A stretch of DNA of 64,000 nt from positions 45,209,621 through 45,273,620 of the forward strand of contig OZ038391.1 in NCBI GenBank assembly GCA_964036045.1, read 5' to 3'. Shown one piece after another: positions 10,641 through 21,840 of the stretch. The translations under genes and the position numbers were made by a program. The stretch is from Eutreptiella sp. 'Long Island Sound 2002' (taxonomy: Eukaryota > Euglenozoa > Euglenophyceae > Eutreptiales > Eutreptiaceae). The notes under the pieces are model-generated. The model saw nothing but the letters and a program-made list of their open reading frames with translations. It did not search any database and was not told the DNA's origin. How positions within the stretch are numbered: position 1 is the first letter of the stretch; every line of letters starts with the position of its first letter.

Positions 10641-11339
10641 GTTCGGTTAGGGTGTTGGTTGCGGTTGTGGTGTGGGTGTCGCGGTTAGTGGTCCTGGGTT
10701 TGGGCGTGGTTGGTTGGGTTTTGCTGGGTGTGGGCGCTCGCCACTCTTGGCTGAGGGCTTGGTGGGTCTACCCTTGTGTCCTAGCGGTTTTTTTGGCGGC
10801 CCTGCAGCTCCCCTGTTGGGGGGTTGCTGGGTTCTTGTTCTTTGCGTTTTTGTGTGTTGTGTGTGTTTGTGGTGCGAGCGGTGCTCGCACTTTGGTGTGT
10901 GGTGTGCGTTTGTGGGGCTCGTGTTGGTGGAGGCTGTGGCGGTGTGTGTTGTGTGCACGTGTGGGCATGTGTGCGGTGTGTTGGTGGTGCGTTTGGGTGC
11001 CTGTCCTCGCCTTTCTGGGCTTGGTTTGGCGGCTCGGTGTGGGTGCGGGGGCTGTGTGTCGTGGCCCCTCTCCCGCCCCGGCTGTGGGGTCCGGGTGTGG
11101 TTCTGCGCCACCACTGGCTGGGGTCTCTTGGTGGTGGTGTGCCCCCCCGTCGCCCCCTTTGCGTGCCCTCCCCCCTCTTTCTCTTTGCCGCGTCGCTTGG
11201 CGCGGTGTTCCCCTGGTGCCGTGCCCGGGCCTTCCCAGCTGTGGTGGGTGGGGGGGGGGGGGGGTCCTTAACGCTGGCTCGGGTCCCTTCCCTTGGTGTT
11301 TCCCCTTGGGGGGGCTGATGCTTGCACTCCCCGTCAGGG
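10641..11339. other. GT/GC-rich low-complexity stretch, no gene seen
   Basis: This continues the strand-biased tract with TGTGTGTTTGTGG-type words (10840-11000) and ends with a run of about 15 G (11240-11254). Long frames exist in several registers, but their translations are low-complexity and they overlap one another, so none is called. Confidence 0.5.
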
Positions 11340-11590
11340 TGTAACTGTGTTGTACGGGCCGTCCATTTGTACCCGCTCCGTACAAATGGACCTACTCCGT
11401 AGCCAGGTACTCCAGCCGTTCCCCACAACGGGGTCGGGTACACGGTGGGTCGCAAGAAAGTCCTTGCGGGATAGGCGTGTCTCTTGCCTACCCCGATGGA
11501 CAGTGTGCCCTACCCGTAGCCCCTCGCTGGGCTCGAACCGCAGTACGTGCCGTGGGCAGTGCTCTTGGTCAGACCCATTGGTCATCTCCC
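11340..11590 (-). repeat. Probable tRNA-derived SINE with a terminal hairpin
   Basis: This island has ordinary composition inside the GT-rich tract. On the minus strand a pol III B-box-like sequence, GGTTCGAGCCC (about 11529-11539), lies downstream of a weaker A-box-like TGACCAAGAGC (about 11560-11570), with spacing typical of tRNA-derived promoters. The body runs on to a perfect 12-bp hairpin at 11361-11391. No tRNA cloverleaf can be completed, so a SINE is more likely than a tRNA gene. Target duplications were not identified. Confidence 0.45.
11361..11391. other. Perfect 12-bp hairpin
   Basis: GTCCATTTGTAC (11361-11372), a 7-nt loop (11373-11379) and GTACAAATGGAC (11380-11391) form a perfect inverted repeat. 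It lies at the far end of the SINE-like unit and could be its 3' stem-loop or an independent structured element. Confidence 0.9.
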
Positions 11591-11899
11591 CAGGCCGGTG
11601 CCACCGCGGGCCGCTGTCCAACGGTCCCGGGCGTATCCCACCTTATTGCATGTGCTCAGGTGGGGCCAATACGGTCACCAGGGGGGGCCCGAAACCCCTG
11701 AGGTTGGGTCCCTCGCCTGCGTTACCCGTAGGCCCCTTTCGTCCCGCCCCCCCTTTCGCTGTGTAGTTTGTGGTGGTGGGTTTCCCGTCTCTCCCGGGTG
11801 GGCTGGTGGTGGTGGGGGGGCGGCTCTTCACCTTTCTTGGCCGTGATGCTTGCGTGCGTGTCCCCGCCTCCTCTGGTTGTGGTTCGCCGCCGGTGGCGG

Positions 11900-14215
11900 C
11901 GGGTGGTCCCCCGCCACTCCTAGCTGAGGGTCAGGGTCTTGGGTGTGGCTCCCCGCCACTCCTGGCTGGGGTCCTCCGGTGTTGGTGGGGGGTGGGCCTT
12001 CGCCACTCCTGGCTGAGGTCTGCCGGTTTGCGGGGGGTGGTCCCTCGCTTCTGGCCGTGGGTTCTGGGTGGGCGTTCCCTCGCCACTCCTGGCTGAGGGC
12101 CCAGGGTGCGGTTCCCCGCCACTCTTGGCTGGGAGCCTGCTAGTGTCGGTGGTGGGTGGCCCCTCGCCACTCCTGGCTGAGGGTCCTGAGCGCGGTTCCC
12201 CGCCACTCCTAGCTGGGGTCCGCTGGCTGCGGTGGTGGCCGTTTCGCGGAGTTTGGTGGGTGGTTTCCCGTGTTCCGTGTGTTTGTGGCGCGGTGCGTGC
12301 TGGTGTGTGCGCTGTGTGTTTGTGGCGGTGGTGTGGGTGTGAGTGTGTCTACCATGTGTGTTGGCGCGTGTGTAAAGGCGTGTGGCGGTTCGTTTCCCTG
12401 GCTCGGGCTCGCTGCTCGTGTTAGTGTGGGTGAGGATGTGGCTGGTGTGTGGGCGGTCCCTCGCCACTCCTAGCGGAGGTCCCTGCGTGTGTTTCCCCGC
12501 CACTCGCGGCCCGGTTCCGCTGCCGGTGGTGGTGGGTGTTCCTCGCCACTCCTGGCTGAGGGCCCCGGGTGCGGTCCCTTGCCACTCTTGGATGGGGTCC
12601 GCCGGCGGCGGTGGTGCGTGGTTGTTTGCCCCTCTTGGGTGTGGTCCTGGTTGCATTTCCCTGCCACTCCTAGCTGGGGTCCTCTGGCCGCGGTGGTGGC
12701 CGTTTGCGTGGGGTTGGGTGGGTGTTTCTCGTGGTGTGTGTGTTTGTGGCGCGGTGCGTGCGCGCGTGCTGTCTGTGCTGGTGTGTGTGTCGTGTGTTTG
12801 TGGTGGCGTGCGTGTGGTGTGTCTTCCGTGTGTGTTGGTGTGTGTGTGTGTGTGTGTGGGTGTGTGGCTGGGTCCGGCTGGGGCTTGCCGCTAGTGTGGG
12901 TGTGGGTATGGTTGGTGTGTGCCGTGGTTGGTCCCTCGCCACTCGTGGCGGGGGTTCCTGGGTGCGATTTCCCGCCACTCCTGGGTAGGTTTCGCTGTCG
13001 GTGGTGGTGGGTGCTCCTCCCCACTCCTGGCTGAGGGCCCCGGGTGCGGTTCCCCGCCACTCCTAGCTGGCGTCCGCTGGTGGCGGTGGTGTGTGGTCGC
13101 TTGCCACTCCTGGGTGCGGGTCCCGGCCGCAGTCCCCCCCCACTCCTGGCTGGGGGATCCGCTGGTGGCGGTGTTGGGTGGGCCCCTGCCACTCCTCGCT
13201 CAAGGTCTCGGGGGCGGCTCCCCGCCACTCCTGGCTGGGGTCCGCCGGCCGCGGCGGTCAGGGTTTCCGCGGGTGGCGGTTTCCCGTGTTGTGTGTGCTT
13301 GTGGCGCGGCATGTGCGTGTGGTGCCTGTGCTGGTGTGTGTGGTGTGTGTTCGTGGTGTCTGTGTTGGTGGTGGTGTGGCTGTGGGCGTGCCTTCCGCGT
13401 GTGTTTGTGCGTGTGTGTGTGCGTGCGCGTGTGCTGTGTTGGTGGCGTGTGGTGTGGTGCGGTGTGTTGTGTTGGTGGGGGTGTGGCCGGTGTGTGGTGT
13501 GGTTGGTCCCTCGCCACTCCTCGCGGAGGTTCCCCTGTGCGACTCCCCGCCACTCCTGGCTGAGTTTCGCTGCCGGTGGTGGTGAGCGTTCTTCGCTACT
13601 CCTGGCTGAGGGCCCCAGGTGCGGTTCCCCGCCACTCCTGGCTGGGGTCCGCCGGCAGTGGTGGTGTGCGGCTCCCCGCCACTCCTGGCTCGGGCCTGCC
13701 GGTTGCGGTGGCGTGTTTCGCGGGTGGGGGTGTCCCTTGTTGTGTGTGTTTGTGGTGTGTGTGGCTGTGCGCGGTGGTGTGTTGTGTGTTGTGTGTTGCG
13801 TGTTTGTGGTGTCCGCATTGTTGGTGGTGTGGTGTGGTGGTGCGGTGGGTGTGTCTTCCACGTGCGCTAATGTGCGTGGTTGCGTGTGTGCGGTTTGCCG
13901 GTGGTCTGTGGTTTGGTGTCCCCGCCTCTTTTGGTTGGGCCTTGCGGCTGGTGTTTGTGTGGTTTTGGTCGGTGTGTGGTTCGGGTCCCCCGCCACTTCT
14001 GGCATAGGGACGTGGGTGCTGCGCCCCGCCACTTCTGGCTGGGGTCCGCCGCTGTGCGGTGGTGGTTGGCCCCTTGCCACTCCTGGCTGTGGGATTTTGT
14101 TGCGGGGCCCCGCCACTCCTAGCTGGGGTCCGCCGCCGGCCGCCGTGGTTGGTCCCTCACTCCTGGCCGAAGGCCGTGGGCGTGGTTCCCCGCCACTTCA
14201 GGCTGGGTTCCACTG
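11900..14215. repeat. Minisatellite array with a GCCACTCCTGGCTG core and higher-order structure
   Basis: More than 25 copies of CGCCACTCCTRGCTG-like cores are visible, usually 35-50 bp apart and joined by variants of RGGGTCCGCCGGYGGTGGTG and GGGCCCCGGGTGCGGTTCC. Blocks of cores alternate with GTGTGTTTGTGGYGCGGTGCGTG blocks that begin near 12240, 12702, 13262 and 13708. This gives a higher-order unit of roughly 450-560 bp repeated about four times. Long frames across it (for example about 550 codons on the minus strand ending at 12470) are repeat translations, rich in PARSGGE and PQPGVAG-like units, and are not called as genes. Confidence 0.85.
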
Positions 14216-14539
14216 GGTGTGGTGGTGGGGGCCCTCGGTGCCCTTCTCCTTGGTCTTGGTGTGTGTGTGTGTGTGCTCTGTGGCGTTTCGTGTTGGTGTG
14301 GGTGGCGGGGGGGGGGTCGTGCGCGGTGTGGCTGCCGTGTGTGTGTGTGTGTGTGTGCGTGCGGTGTGTGGTTGGTGGGGTGTGTCATACCTTGGTTGGT
14401 TCTCGTCGTCGGTCGGCATGGTCGTGGTCAAAAAGCAGAAGAAGAAAAGCAATAGAAGAGGTCTTGTAGACGTGTAGCAGAAATGCGTGGTATGCGTAAT
14501 GCGAAATACATACCGCTCTATTTGTCCCACCGCGCTTTT

Positions 14540-15590
14540 TTCCCCGTGTAGAGAGAGAGCATGTGCAGGCCTTTGGGGGGTTGGTTGGTTGTTTTTGCGT
14601 GTTGTGCATTGTATCTCCTTTTTTTTTTCCCTTAGCGTCTTCGATAACATACCTCTTTGCCTTGCGTTTTCCCTATAGGGAGGGCGTGGAAGGCGCCTTT
14701 GTTTTTTTTTTCCGTAACATACTTGGCATACCTTGTGTAGCTTCTCATTGTCATCCCCTATAGAGAGAGCGTGTGCATGTTTGTGGGTGGGGCGGGGGTG
14801 GGGTTTCATGCAATGTTTCTCCTTGATCTTGTCTCCGTCTTCTTGTACCTTGCGGCCTTGTGTACGTTTGTGTATGCGTGCGCGGTCCGTCCCTCTGGCG
14901 CCCTCCCTCGCATCGTTAACATACTTGTTCGCCATACCATTGTTTCCCCGTGGTTCGGGGCCATCCCCTATAGCGAGAGCGTGTGCGTGTTTGCGGGTGG
15001 GGCAGGGTGGGGTTCCATACCATGTACCTCCTTGCTCTTGTCTCCGTCTTCTTGTACCTTGCGGCCTTGTGTATGTTTGTGTATGTGCGCATGGTCCGTC
15101 CCTTCCGCGCCCTCCTTCGGATTCTTAACATACTTGCTCGCCATACCATTGTTTCCCCGTGGTTCGTGGTCATCCCCTATAGCGAGAGTGTGTGCAAGTT
15201 GTGTGGGTGGGGCGGGGCTGGGGTTTCATACCATGTTTCTCCTTGACCTTGTCTCCGTTTTCTTTCACCTTGTGGGCTTGTGTACGTTGGGGTATGTGTG
15301 CGTGGTGCGACCCCTTGGCGCCCTTCTTCGTATTTTTAACATAATTGTTCGCCTTTCCATTGTTTCCCCATGGTCCGTGGCCGCCCCATACCTTTTGCGC
15401 TTTTTTTTTTCGTCGTGTACCTCGCCCTGCTTGGAGCCTATGGAGGAATAATGGGGATATATGGTTGTGGTTCGTGTTTGTGCGCATGCTTTATGATGTG
15501 CGTGGTGGTTGGTCGTTCTTTTTTGCGTGCGGTGTTGCCCCTTTGGCGCCCTTCTTCACAACATACTTGCTTTCCTCACCTACGCATGTG
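14540..15590. repeat. Tandem repeat with a period of about 210 bp
   Basis: Units start with CCCCTATAGMGAGAGYGTGTGC at 14755, 14965 and 15174, with diverged partial copies before (about 14545 and 14680) and after (about 15380). Each unit continues with a GGGGTTTCATRCMATGTTTCTCC block, a CTTGTCTCCGTYTTCTTGTACC block and a RTTAACATACTTGYTCGCCATACC block. It adjoins the GT-rich satellite but has a different sequence. The internal frames resemble one another only because the DNA repeats. Confidence 0.85.
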
Positions 15591-18500
15591 TAGCTCATTC
15601 ATGCATCATGCTGCAAAGCCAATCCATGCCATGGTCCATTGTAACAGCAGATGCAACTGATGTACAGCTGACTCAGTTTGCAAGGCATTGATCTACACCC
15701 TAGTGCAAATGTACTATTTGGAATTAAAACGTTACCCCGGACAACTGCCTAAGGACCTTGTAATCCCACATTGTCGGCACTATTGTAAATCACTTTAGAC
15801 TATGCAACTGCAAAGTTTAGAAAAAGCTGCCATCCCCAGCGACAAAAATCAGATTTGGCTACCTCACATGTCCCCAAATGCTCAATGCCGGTACAAAATC
15901 ACAAATGGCTAGCTCACCCCTGCCGCCTTAGAGGCCCGCGTGTAGGTGACACTTAGAAACAATTTACTTCCTTTGAAGACTGACATCGGAAGTCTTAAGT
16001 GCGTCCCGTGAGAGAAGGAGTCACACAGCGAGTTGCACAAGACCGGGGGCTGTGGTGGTAATGTGTGAGTTGCCGCATTTGATGAATGTGCACGGCACCG
16101 CTCGCGATGTGGTGAGGGTTCAAGTTGGTTAATGAGCACCGTGTAGTTCATTTGAGACAAGTCGGGGGCATGATTTCGGAGGGAGGCAGAAACCGGGGGG
16201 GTTCCCCATTCGCAAAGGGCAGGTGCTCACCCTCGCCCTTGTGCCTTGCCCCCGTTGGTTATTATTATGGATTTCAGTACGGGTGGGGCATTTGGTGGAC
16301 CGGGATCAAGCCCAAGCAATACAAAGCATATATTTTTAGTTTGCATTCGTTTAGCCAGGGGTGCAAGGGAATATGGACTTGAGACGTAGCTTTGAATACC
16401 ACCCTTCGTCCGAGGGAATCAATGTCCATGACAATGGTGCTGCATGCTTATGCTAGCTTTTGTTTCTCTCATGCATCTCTCTGCTTATGTCCCATTTTGT
16501 GCATGTGGCAATCCATCAAACATTGAGATTTCATGCATGTTTTGGCACATGTTCACATTCCTTTGTATGCAAGAGGTATGCGGTCTAAGTGTTGTAGCCC
16601 AAATACAATCCAATTGGGCATATGGATAGTCAACTTCATTAATAGTCACAAATGAAATGAATTTTGATGTTTTTCCATGACAGCGGTCACACACGGTGGT
16701 CACAGCGCAATTAAGCAAATTGATCAAATCCAGCTAGCAAAAAAACATCAAAAAAACCACACATAGCATGCCACCAAAGTCGTTAGTATTTGGTACCATG
16801 ACATGGTAGCATGTCACTGTGTAGCGATTGTAGATGTAAACATCATTTGTACATCTAAACAAGCAGAGGGGGGCTCCACGAGATGGGGAAGGGCAGTGTG
16901 CGGGCTGTGATCGCCTCCGAAGGGTATGTGTCGGACGACGAATTCAGATTGCACGATATGCACGTGCATGATCACGTATTTATAACAAAGAAAGATGAGC
17001 ATGTTGAGGAAATTTCAATGAAGCAATGATACATGATATGTTGCGGAGGGTGTGGAAAAGTAAGGTTAAATGAATCCTTCGTCTTTCGTGCTTGGTGTGG
17101 CTTTTCCTTTGCTGGTGCGAAGCACCATCAAAAGAAAAGCCTTATTACATTTTTAGCCATTTTCGGGTCACTTTTCTATGTCGGAAACGGAGCCGGGCGG
17201 TGACAAACAAACGCAAAAACACTCCTTTGCCTTATGTTTAAGCTAGCAGCGCAAGGACAGGGAGGGTGCATTGGGCAAGATTAGCGATGCAGGGTGCAAA
17301 TAGCATAAAATTGACATATTCATAACTCGGGCCTATTGTATCGGATTTTGACGAAATCAAGGGCAATTTTGGTCAATTTGGGGGTGTTCTTTCCATTTTT
17401 GAGCTTAAAAAGGCGGCTGAGGGCGCTGAAAACCGTCAAATCGAAAAGCGGTGCTAAAACCAAACGACGGCGGTTTCTCGATTGAACAGCAAGACGAGGC
17501 TTTTAGAATCATTTATAAATCTGGTCTTAGATCGAAATTTAGTGCATTGTAGCCCGATTTCACTTTGCACAATCAAAATGAAAGATCGCAAATGCCGGCG
17601 ACTGCAAAATGCACGCGTGCACAGCAAATAAATAATATGTCAAATAGATTTCTTGAGATTTGGGGCCTGTGGTTTATATATAGTGTTGTTCGGCACCTGA
17701 ACTTTGCTGGTGCACCTTTAAATCGCATCCCGTGCTTATATGGAATTAGTGGATGCTAGTAAAGAAGTTAAAACCTTGTAAAGGTCCTAACTTTGCAAAA
17801 CAGCCATGATCAATCGAAACAAATATGACGGCGCGAATCAGCTCTTTGAGGCGGTCATTTAGAGGGGCTGCATCGTACACTTTTGGGATATGTTTCGTTT
17901 CGGCACGCGGATCGTATATAATGGCATAAGGACTGCTTTTAGAGGGGGGCGGGGCCCCATTCCCCGGCCCCCCAATTAAAAGCCCCCCATGGGGGGGGAG
18001 GTGAACAAGGCCACACCAAGGAAGATGGATGAATTGATAATTTTCAATTTCTATATGCAGCCATTATGAATTATTGTTCAATGATTAATTGTTGCTATAT
18101 TCATTCATGGTGAAGAGCACTACATGGCCCCGTTGGACTTGATGAACACAATCATGCTCAAATGTTTCGGCCTCTTTTGCCTTTTGCTTGCTCTCTTTAG
18201 TGACATGCAAGCAACCATATGGTTTGTTGTTGCCTGATAGATTGTAACCAACTTCAACGGCTGTGTTTCGTGCTGCTTTTTGCACAAGTGGTATTGCAAG
18301 CACTCATAGCAAATGAATTATGTTCTTTTTAGATTAATTTTGCTCCACACTTGAGGTTTGCTTGAATTCAACGTTGCTATGGCTTTGATGCTTGTTTTAT
18401 ACCCACACGGCACGGCATATAAGGGGTTTTGGACTTGACACATTACAAAAGATTCTTCATCAATCTGCGACCTACATTAAGGTTGGTATGGGGGTTCTTT

Positions 18501-20708
18501 TGTCTTTCAAAAAAGCAAGTCAAAATTTATTGTACCACTCATTGTTGTGCCACGAGACACCATGAATAATGGTTCATAGTTCACCTTTTTTTAGATGCGA
18601 ATGGGAGGAGCGGGAGCAAGAGGGGACGCAGTGCTTGGTGTATTCGTTCCGGGTATTGACAAATGGAAGAGTGGCGGGCGGGGACATGGTGAATTAGTCA
18701 TCATCGGTTCACACTACCTCAGATTGGTCGACTTCGAAACTTATGGTTGTGGACTTGGGGCAGTAGTGAACAATGCCAGCAAGGGTATTTTTCTCCGAAA
18801 AAGAGGTGTCTTGCTCGCCCCCAAAGCACCGACACTTTGCAGAAATTGTGTCCCACAGAATTGACGGCGGTTGAATGATATGTGGTTCGCAGCTCAAGTT
18901 TTCCTGAATGATGTGTGGTTCGCAAGACAAAAGGTTTATCAACACATTGTGGTATCAACGTCATGTGGTCCTATTTTGTAATTGTTTCTGAATTCAGCTG
19001 CTTGGCCAGGCTGTATCTTGTGTCTAGCCCAACCTACTTGCCCCGGATTTCTACCGAAAAGTGCTATCAGTTTTCATCTACTTTTGTTGTAAGCCATTGA
19101 AGCTTGGTATTTCAGCCTGCGCAATACTTCTGCAGCCCTTCGAGTCTACTTTTGCTTTCATTTGGAAAGAGTTTGTAATCTTCTTGATCCTGGTGTTCCC
19201 GTGCCCAACATTGCTTGACTACTTTGACTTCAATCCCATATTTTGCAAAGCAGTGACGTTATCATCATCGAAACCATTCAGAACATCATTGTGGAAAAAT
19301 TCTCTTTACATGTTCGTGCGAAATAATGTGTGCAACATGCCTGATTGGAAAGCTGATTTTGATGCCTCATTCGCCAACACAACCTGGCATATGACTGTTT
19401 CTGGGGACCACATGATTGTACTGGTTGTTCACAAATGTGCCAAAGATGAGGACAATTAGTGCAGTTGTCACCCAAACTGCTTAAACGTTGGAGTACAGTC
19501 ATGGGTTATCGGGGTGTCACAGTGCGAGATGAGTCGTAATTTGCGTGGGACGAAATAATTTCTTAACATCAGCATGCTTTGTCAGTCCTTTCCTTGTTTC
19601 TCTGATCCACAAGGCCACACTGCTACCTGCTAGCTTCTAATGAAACTAATTTTTGTTCCAGTGGCACTTTGGTCTGAACAACAGTTATATAACATCACCT
19701 CCTGATTCCTGAAACAGAAAAATGCCTCCCCCCATATTAGTAAGCTGACCGTGTTGCCGCTGTGGGCTTTGAAACAATGTTGATGTGTCCAGCTGGGATA
19801 CATCACGTGCAACAACAGTCAGTCGTTTGAAGGTGAATACCAAAGGCTTTGGCGCCACACTCCTTCCAACGCCTGAACAGAAAGGCTTTCATCCACCCAA
19901 AACAAATATCCAACCTTGCGTTCTGTAGCCATGGCTGTCCAGCTGGGTATACCGGAAACGCGAACGAAATCATGCTTCGGCCGTTTCCGCTGAAAATCAT
20001 GCACGTTTCCACTTCGTTGGAGAATCGTTTGCCAGGGAGCAACGCGTGTTGCTTCCTCGACACGTAGGCTTCGCTGACGTGCTTCGACTGTTTCCACCCC
20101 ACGATCCGCTGATTTCCGTCTGGCATGCACCAGGCGGAAGGAAAGACGTACCGCGGTAGCAAACGTTCGCCAAGGCAACGCGGAACACATAGCGCGCGTG
20201 CAACGCGCAGCCCGTCGCAGTGGGTAACGACCCACGTGATGCCGGAGTTGCGCAAGGCATGCGCACTGCGAACGAGGGCTAACGTGCGTCCACGCAAGCG
20301 CGTCGGCAGCGAAACCAAAGACTGCTGTGAAGTCGAGTGCATCAGGAGCAGTGGTTTCCATACTGATAGCAGTAATACGTTGGGGAGAGCACCAAACAGG
20401 GCAAAGCGGCGAAGAACATCGTTGCGCAGGACACGGGAACAACGAAGGTTGAACATGCAAGTGAATCATGCTGAAACCATGTTTCTAGAGTGTTGAGAGA
20501 AATATCTTCACCTATCTTTCTTGGATTGCGCCCAGCGGAAGTAGTGGACAGGCACACCCGTTCTAGTGAGAGCGTGAGCGCAGCCCGCGCAGACGCAGAC
20601 TCCTGGTCTGTTGGCCTTTTTTGGGGGTGTCCATTCGGACAGCGGCACAACGAACAGCGAAACATTCAAGCAGTACTAAAGCCTTTATGCACAAACCACA
20701 CAGGTTAT
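15591..20708. other. No gene recognised; AT-richer unique-looking DNA
   Basis: Frames are short and show no family motif. Small features only: a G/C-rich self-complementary patch near 17940-18000 (GGGGCCCC and GGGGGGCTTT/AAAAGCCCCCC), and a short direct repeat GAATGATRTGTGGTTCGCA at 18871 and 18910. Two overlapping 216-217-codon frames at 19.8-20.5 kb on the minus strand are of unclear status and are treated as chance frames. Confidence 0.5.
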
Positions 20709-21087
20709 TTATTTACCAGGGAACTGGGCGTTCTTCTGCTGCTCCAAAAGCTCAGCAAACTTCGCCTTGAAGTGCTCGGAGTGATCCCTCATCTTCTTGT
20801 TGAACTTGTCAGTGTGCTCCTTGATCATCTTCTCGAACTTGTCGTAGTGCTCTTTCATCTCAGGGGAAAGAGTTGAGTCGTCCGGCTTGTCAGCAAAGAA
20901 CTTCTTGTTCTGGTCCTCCATCTTCTTGGCAAACTCCTGTAGAACAGGGAAGGTGCTGACAACCCGCACCAAGGCAGGGTTCGGTCGCTTTCACGATACA
21001 GGCGTTGCGACCAGTTTGCAAATAGCCAAGACATACCGCATCGAGCTTGTCAAGCTTGTCGGAGAACTCCTGGTAGGTGGTACACAT
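20709..21087 (-). CDS. Small charged helical protein, two coding exons, unknown function
   Basis: Exon 1 runs from ATG at 21087 to 21037 (17 codons, MCTTYQEFSDKLDKLDA). A 100-bp intron follows (GTATGT at 21036, CCCTGTTCTACAG ending at 20937). Exon 2 runs from 20936 to the TAA at 20709. The spliced product is 92 residues with about 40% charged residues. It is almost entirely predicted amphipathic helix, with a repeated pattern xxKFxKKMxxHxxxF (KEHYDKFEKMIKEHTDKFNK, then MRDHSEHFKAKFAELLEQ) and a Phe/Lys-rich tail. There is no signal peptide or membrane segment. A second acceptor-like CTGCCTTGCAG ends at 21102, just upstream of the ATG, so the 5' UTR may also be spliced. The periodic charge pattern, in-phase intron and sharp stop support a real gene. 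I recognise no family; a coiled-coil structural or binding protein is the neutral reading. Confidence 0.65.
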
Positions 21088-21575
21088 TTTGTATAAGGAA
21101 ACTGCAAGGCAGGCGTGCAAAAGGTTTTTCTGCAACCAGTTACTACGAGTCTTCTCGGTCGCTCAAAGACACAATGATGATCACCGTAGACAGCAACAAG
21201 ACACATGATGGAGGTTGCCAGTATTTTGATTCCGGTCGATTACAGATGGAGAGGCTAAAGGGCCGGTGACGGTATGCAGACTGCGGCCTCAGCAGACTGC
21301 GGAAGACTGCGGAAGAACAGGCGACACACTTAACTGAAGAAACCACCGCAACTGACAGAAAGGTATGCATTTTATGTTGTTGTTCTAATTACTGTAAGAG
21401 GTTCGAATTTCCCCTTGTGACTGGACATCTGAGAGTAACGTTCAGCTGCTCTTACTATTTCTTCGGTGAAATCGCCTGTTTAAATCCTTACCGACAGATG
21501 TGTGATTGGCGACCGTTGCCCTTTGCTTCGCTGTGTTGGAAGCGTTTAGCGCTGTGCGCAAATCCACTCCCTCCC

Positions 21576-21727
21576 CCTCAATTTCAACTCCCTCCAAGTG
21601 AATATCCACTCCCTCCTACTCAATTACACCTCCCTCCTGCTCAGTTTCCACTCCGTCCGAGTGAAAGTCCACTCCCTCCAAGCGAAAATCCACTCCCTCC
21701 TACTCAATTTCTACTCCCTCCAAGTGA
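21576..21727. repeat. 21-bp minisatellite
   Basis: Units of CCACTCCCTCCTACTCAATTT and variants (CCACTCCCTCCAAGTGAATAT) recur every 21 bp for about seven copies. Because 21 bp is seven codons, the plus-strand frame reads as LPPSExP/LPPTQxx heptads, but there is no evidence that this frame is a gene. Confidence 0.8.
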
Positions 21728-21840
21728 AATATATACATATACATCTATATACGGTATGTGGGTATGTATAGGCGATATATGCATATACCCACAATATACA
21801 TACATATCCGCACACATACATACATACATATATATTACTA
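21728..21840. repeat. TA/CATA microsatellite
   Basis: A run of ATATACATATACAT and ACATACATACATA-type words directly follows the 21-bp minisatellite. Confidence 0.8.

Noticed and set aside
12470-14477. Frames of about 550 (minus) and 477 (plus) codons over the satellite
   Set aside because: They translate tandem repeats and overlap each other and several other long frames. GC-rich repeats without stops give such frames in all registers.
14540-15590. CRISPR array
   Set aside because: Repeats are about 210 bp, near-continuous and without unique spacers. This is an ordinary tandem repeat in a eukaryotic genome.
19803-20469. Two overlapping frames of 217 and 216 codons
   Set aside because: Neither has a known motif or clear coding bias over the other. 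Possibly one is real, but nothing supports choosing.
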